64,000 nt of DNA from Gibbula magus (taxonomy: Eukaryota > Mollusca > Gastropoda > Trochida > Trochidae), in the NCBI GenBank assembly GCA_936450465.1, contig OW388292.1:29276368-29340367 (forward strand), given 5' to 3'. Each line of letters starts with the position of its first letter. Within the stretch, counting starts at the first letter, position 1. The notes under the pieces are model-generated. The model ran no database searches and was not told the origin of the DNA. It saw nothing but the letters and a program-made list of their open reading frames with translations. Below, one piece after another: positions 60,001 to 64,000 of the stretch. A program made the translations under genes and the position numbers.

Positions 60001-61862
60001 GTGTAGAGAGAGATGTCGTGGCTGGTGTGAGTCTTGTTCACTGGGATGTTGTACTCGTACTCAAGTCCCAGGTTGTCTTCTTGGAGCAACATCTGATGGC
60101 AGAACATACAGGCAATGTGAACTCATGGTATATAGAGAATCTCACCCAAGTCTCTTCTGATACCAAATATATCCTCAGATCCTTGTTACATTGTTCAAAC
60201 ACCTCAAAGTCAGTTTGTCAAACAGAACGATTTGACTTCCACTCTACCCAGCTTGAACGAGAGGTCTTCCCAAACAGATGAAAAAGAGGCCGATGCAGTA
60301 GGTAACAATAAGGATGTTAACAGAGTAAATCGGACACCCACCATGATGACGAGATCCTCACTAGTCGGACCAAGCGCCCATAGAGACTCCAGTCCCTCCT
60401 CGCTCCTCTCCGGCCGCTCGTAGTGGAACACGGTTCCCGCTATCAGGAACTTCCGGGGCCAGTCGATGATCCAATCGCCGTTAATGTAGTACTTCCCTTT
60501 TCGGTTCCTAATGGCTGTGATAATAAAGATATAGTTTCAATTACGTTTTGAAATGAAGGTAGTTGATATATGCACACAATAGAACCGATAATTGTACTGT
60601 TTCGGTCTCGAGATTTTATACCATATACCCAAAGGCATGTTCCTGTCGCCAGCACAGACTATTCAAACACCTTTATTACTCAGTTCTTGATATTCGGCTT
60701 CAAGCATTTAACTATGTTGTATGAATCCAGTTTGATCAATGCTCAGGCTCCTCACAATTCATAAAGCATCATTCCTGCGCACCCATGCATTTGATACAGA
60801 TATACAGCTCACGAATACCATCGCATCAGGGCCATATTCATACAATCGAATAGCGTCACGTAATATAGAGAAGAGTGATTTGTCATATTTGGTAAGTGTT
60901 TTGACTGAAGAAATGTCACAGAGGTCCTGTAACTATGTTGAACTTCATTGAGTAACGACATAAGGTAAATCAGAAGTAAAGTGAGTACACACCAAGATAG
61001 TTCTTAGACTGAACTGCCTCTCTGATTCGGACGTGTACCGCCCCTTGGGGAATTGCCACCACTTCCTGATAAGCTGTTGACCGAGTATGTAATATCAATT
61101 TAATGAATAAATGTCCATCAAACTTAGAACAGCGAGTATTTAATGCTTTTGACAGAGAGCAAATAATATTATTTTAGCTGGCACAACAGCAATCCTTTTC
61201 GTCAATAAAATAGTGAAGCAATAAACTATGGATTTTTAGAAATTATGTTTGTTTAAGTTCTTAGAGTTGTGGTCTCAGTGAAGACAGCACATAATTGCAT
61301 TGTAACTGTTGGTTATAAATATGCAACTTTTTTTTCTTTAAACTAATGAAATCAAATATGATTGAATTCTGTACTCCAGTTTAAATAAATCGATGGTGGT
61401 CATGTCCATGCCTTACCTCCCTTTGGTAACGGTTTATCAAAGAGCCCGGATATTGGTTTGCACGTGCTTCCGTCGCCTCCACACACACGGCACTTGTCTT
61501 CTCTCCGTGGAGACCCGAGGATTCCATCACATCCCACAGTCTACAAATAAGCCGGTTTCCAATAGAAACAGTAAGAGTGGGGGATCCAGGATTTTCACAA
61601 AAATGGGGTTGATATGGCGTTTTTATTTTGGATCTCGTTGATTTTTGGGTTGCAATTTGAATATATAATTTTGTAATTGAATGGTTATAGTGGTAAGAAA
61701 TTCTAATTGAAAACACGTGTTGTGCTAACGTACATGACATTCTCCGTCGATGCACACATCCAAGGTATCAGCACTGCATTTCGAACCATCGATGACCTTG
61801 GACGCTCTTTCCGTGTAGAAGTTGTAACCCTCCGCCATACAAATTAGTGCGCATGGTTTCAC
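56928..61862 (-). CDS. ADAMTS-family protein, C-terminal part (10 exons, 5' end outside window)
   Basis: Ten minus-strand exons (61862-61734, 61540-61417, 61073-60993, 60514-60342, 60092-59954, 59542-59413, 58857-58653, 58154-57978, 57572-57428, 57052-56928) join in frame to 476 codons with the stop at 56930-56928. Domains in order: end of the ADAMTS cysteine-rich domain, spacer, four thrombospondin type-1 repeats and a PLAC domain. These are secreted matrix-associated metalloproteases, or non-catalytic ADAMTS-like relatives. The protease, disintegrin and central thrombospondin repeat would lie above 64000, so catalysis cannot be judged. Spacer wording ([22 protein letters not shown]), four C-terminal repeats and the PLAC domain resemble ADAMTS17/19 as I recall them; that subtype is moderate confidence only. 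The gene converges with FREM1 and its introns hold duplicated sequence. Confidence 0.93.
57428..57572 (-). CDS. ADAMTS-family exon: fourth C-terminal TSP1 repeat
   Basis: Begins [14 protein letters not shown] and ends [11 protein letters not shown]. Acceptor CGTACAG and donor GTCAGT; it leaves in phase 1 and splices to the PLAC exon, giving a valine at the junction. Confidence 0.95.
57978..58154 (-). CDS. ADAMTS-family exon: third C-terminal TSP1 repeat
   Basis: A 59-codon exon beginning [14 protein letters not shown] and ending [13 protein letters not shown], so exon boundaries fall just before the first cysteine of each repeat. Acceptor TGCCCAG and donor GTCAGT; phase 0 on both sides. Confidence 0.95.
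58653..58857 (-). CDS. ADAMTS-family exon: second C-terminal TSP1 repeat
   Basis: A 205-base exon holding a full repeat from [16 protein letters not shown] to CRTIDCP, followed by VWFTEEWSE, which starts the third repeat and is completed by the next exon. Acceptor CCTGCAG and donor GTACGT. Confidence 0.95.
59413..59542 (-). CDS. ADAMTS-family exon: remainder of first C-terminal TSP1 repeat
   Basis: Encodes [12 protein letters not shown] and CNEEACPSE, the distal half of the repeat with its conserved cysteine spacing (C, YC, C-x4-C). Acceptor ACATTAG and donor GTATGT. Confidence 0.93.
59954..60092 (-). CDS. ADAMTS-family exon: spacer end and start of first C-terminal TSP1 repeat
   Basis: Encodes [12 protein letters not shown] (with an N-glycosylation sequon) and then [18 protein letters not shown], the W-x-x-C-S-x-T-C start of a thrombospondin type-1 repeat. 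Acceptor CATCAG and donor GTAACT. It leaves in phase 1. Confidence 0.95.
60342..60514 (-). CDS. ADAMTS-family exon: spacer domain, middle part
   Basis: Encodes the spacer core with [25 protein letters not shown] and [11 protein letters not shown]. Acceptor ATCACAG and donor GTGGGT; 173 bases, phase 1 in and 0 out. The N-G-x-W-x-I-D-W-P element is typical of ADAMTS spacers. Confidence 0.95.
60993..61073 (-). CDS. ADAMTS-family exon: spacer domain, first part
   Basis: An 81-base exon encoding [16 protein letters not shown] and the SKNYL element, the first strands of the cysteine-free ADAMTS spacer. Acceptor TCAACAG and donor GTGTGT. Confidence 0.92.
61417..61540 (-). CDS. ADAMTS-family exon: end of cysteine-rich domain
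   Basis: Minus-strand exon after TTTGTAG and before GTAAGG. It encodes [16 protein letters not shown] and VCGGDGSTC, the diagnostic end of the ADAMTS cysteine-rich domain, then about 15 residues of linker into the spacer. It leaves in phase 1. Confidence 0.95.
61734..61862 (-). CDS. ADAMTS-family exon: cysteine-rich domain
   Basis: A 43-codon exon in phase 0, with acceptor GTGCAG and donor GTACGT on the minus strand. It encodes [17 protein letters not shown] and later VCIDGECH, the highly conserved ADAMTS cysteine-rich signature. A nearly identical but dead copy lies at about 20440-20570, so this exon marks the last duplicated unit. Confidence 0.95.
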
Positions 61863-64000
61863 CTGCACTGGAATGAAATACGTCGTCTTAATCATTGATT
61901 TGGTTTGAATTGTTTCAACTGATCAAGGTGTTAACGTTAACTTACGCGAGTTCAACTTTGCGGCTGATAGGATTGAAGGTTGAAGGATCAACCTGTCACG
62001 CCAACTATGAAGTGCTCAGCCAGAAATAATTTAAATAAATGGTTTCGGAAGCTAAAACCGCATTTTAAAATAAATAATTGAAACGCTGACCAATATCATC
62101 TGAGTTGCCAAGCTTCTTAAACTGTATAGACAGTCAAACTGCTGCCCAATGTCAATATAGCAACACCAATTACATTGCAGTAACATCATAACGCTCATAA
62201 ATAGTATGTCATTTCGCGATGTGAAGTTTTGTTTGCAAAATGTTATGTTCGATGATAAAATCAGAAGATGATACCTTGATATACCAATTTCAATCATATT
62301 CGGCCTACAACAGGGAGGAACTTCAATAAATGAATTGTTTAAGAAATACTCTTTTTGCTGTCTATATAGTTGACATGGTACTGAAACATACTTAACGCTC
62401 CGTTCACATTGACCGTTTTACTAACAAAGGAAAAGCTATCTGTGTGTTAAAGGTAGGGTTCGGTCGCCATCTTGGATATTTTGCATTACGTGAAATGAAA
62501 ACACGCTATATTGTACCCAATTTTGCAATTTCTGATAACTAAAGACATTCAGTGATAGAATATTCACATAGTAACACATAACATGTAATAAAACTAATAA
62601 ACAAGTTGCTGTTGTGCTGTAGCGAAGTTTTCCCGACTCGCAGCGCCGATGAATGGCTTCAGTTCTCATTGTTTTATTTTTCAACAAATGTGCGCATGTG
62701 TTTATCAAGTTCTGGAATATAAAGTCATCAAAATGTTACCTTCATTAGTATCTTTCAATTTCACTGTGTTTTAATCATGTATTAATAACATATATGTGTA
62801 AACAGGAATATCCTTCCGAATTTCGTTTCCACAAAAAATACCCCTTTTAAGATACTTATTATTTTGCAAGACCTGAGATGTCACATGGTCGCGTAGTAGG
62901 CCACACATGATTCCAACGTTGATGTTTATTTTTAAAAAGACAAATAATTTTTATTGTGGCAGTAATTTTATTTCAAAACATATAACTCTTATTTTCTGAA
63001 AATAATTTTAAAAGTCGACTTCAAATAAAAAGACAAACGAATGTCAGACGCCTTTGGCATCGTCATCCGCATCATGTTTACATAAATAATTACAGACATT
63101 CAAACAAGATTCGGATATGATTCGGGTAATAAAACAAATTGATAGTAAAACTAGTCGTTGGTAATATGTCGGATAGGATTAAGTTCACTAATATTCCGGG
63201 TCGGGTCCGTGAGCTTGGAACAGTGTGATCCGTGCACAAAACCGTCAGAGGATATCGACTTATTAGCGTAACCCAACCGAATGAAAAATAGTGACGCTGT
63301 CTAGAAATTGGTATTTTTGAACAAGAGTTTGCTACTGATCTTAAAAAATGTACTTACAAATTACAAATGGCTAAACATTCAATTCAAACAAGTGTTTGCC
63401 ACTAACATGGCAATGTCCCCCGCCGGTGACATTGAGTTAGTAAGACACATCATTGGAGCTACTTTATATATTGCATTACTGGTAAAAAGTGACATGATGA
63501 TCAGCAAATTTTAAGACTTTGGGTGCTTGGGTTCATGATATATCGCAACAAGAGTAACAAAAGTTCAAAATGTGGTCAAAGTGTAGAGGTGACCTTGAAA
63601 ATAGGGTCAAGGTCAACAAATCGACTGGTGTCTGCGTCATCCTCCAATGTAGACTGACACCAAATTTAAAAACATTTGGTCCAACCGGTCATGATATATC
63701 GCGTAAGCAAGAGTTTGAAAAGTGGTAAAAGTGTTGCAGTGACCTTGAAAAAGGTCAAGGTCACCAAATCGACTGGTGTCTGCGTCTTCGCCCAATGTAG
63801 GTTGACACCTAATTTAAAACATTGGGTCCAACCGGTCATAATAAATGGTGATAACAAGAGTTCGAAAAGTGGTCAAAGTGTTGTAGTGACCTTGAAAATA
63901 AGGTCAAGGTCACCAAAATCAACTGGTGTCTGCATCTTTCCCCAATGTAGGCTGACAACTAATTTGAAGACTTTGGATGCAATGTTTCATGAGATATCGC
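61863..64000 (-). other. Intron upstream of the ADAMTS cysteine-rich exon, with last duplication remnant
   Basis: 61863-62060, 62380-62460, 62930-63110 and 63205-63330 match unit A at 20571-20700, 21430-21490, 23270-23460 and 30055-30180 in order. The minisatellite is reduced to a few degenerate GGGTAATA-like units (63110-63205). No secreted-gene copy follows within the window; from 63520 a tandem repeat begins. No further ADAMTS exon was found to 64000. Confidence 0.75.
63530..64000. repeat. Tandem repeat of about 150 bp, continuing past the window
   Basis: Three units and part of a fourth, each with TCATGATATATCGC, CAAGAGT, GTGGTCAAAGTGT, GTGACCTTGAAAA, AAGGTCAAGGTCACCAAA, CGACTGGTGTCTGCGTC and CCAATGTAG; unit starts near 63536, 63690, 63838 and 63990. 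The unit includes an inverted GGTGACCTT/AAGGTCACC pair. It looks like a dispersed molluscan-type repeat; open frames in it are chance products. Confidence 0.82.

Noticed and set aside
63308..63857. Open frames at the right end of the window
   Set aside because: They fall in the duplication remnant and the ~150-bp tandem repeat and have no coding features.

Overview
This is an invertebrate animal nuclear genome window, most likely a mollusc or another lophotrochozoan. That placement is an inference: it rests on intron-rich genes with extracellular-matrix products, long AT-rich introns, and dispersed repeats of a style common in molluscan genomes (ending or starting with a TTTAGCTCATCAGGCC-type sequence, and a roughly 150-bp unit built around AAGGTCAAGGTCACC). 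No prokaryotic, viral or organellar gene was recognised.

Two conserved genes face each other. On the + strand, nine exons from 3942 to 18224 encode about 2,060 residues of a FREM1-type matrix protein: N-terminal domain, 12 CSPG repeats, a Calx-beta domain, a lysine-rich linker and a C-type lectin domain, with the true stop at 18224. The signal-peptide exon is not visible. On the - strand, ten exons from 61862 down to 56928 encode the C-terminal 475 residues of an ADAMTS-family protein: end of the cysteine-rich domain, spacer, four thrombospondin type-1 repeats and a PLAC domain, closest from memory to ADAMTS17/19. Its 5' part lies beyond 64000. All splice phases close exactly in both models.

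The interval between them (about 20-53 kb, with a last remnant at 61.7-63.3 kb) is a degenerate tandem segmental duplication. A unit carries, in order, a relic of FREM1 exon 6, or in the first copy a dead copy of an ADAMTS exon; about 3 kb of shared non-coding sequence; a 33-bp minisatellite; and a single-exon minus-strand gene for a secreted protein of no recognised family. Unit A (about 20.4-34.9 kb) has a frameshifted secreted gene and a 6-kb minisatellite. Unit B (34.9-45.8 kb) has a gene with one frameshift and about 20 repeat units. Unit C (45.8-51.2 kb) has the only intact gene and about 14 repeat units. A last unit is split into FREM1-derived scraps at 51.5-53.6 kb and the ADAMTS-containing part at 61.7-63.3 kb. 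The first unit therefore keeps the real FREM1 3' end plus a dead ADAMTS exon, while the last keeps the real ADAMTS 3' end plus dead FREM1 scraps.

Mobile elements decorate the region: a degenerate Tc1/mariner transposon with inverted ends (51812-53382), a second transposase relic (46.7 kb), a MITE with TA target sites (22.3-22.8 kb), three long hairpin-forming palindromes, and tRNA-related SINE-like sequences. A separate 39-bp minisatellite in the ADAMTS 3' UTR has grown from the last codons and stop codon of the gene.
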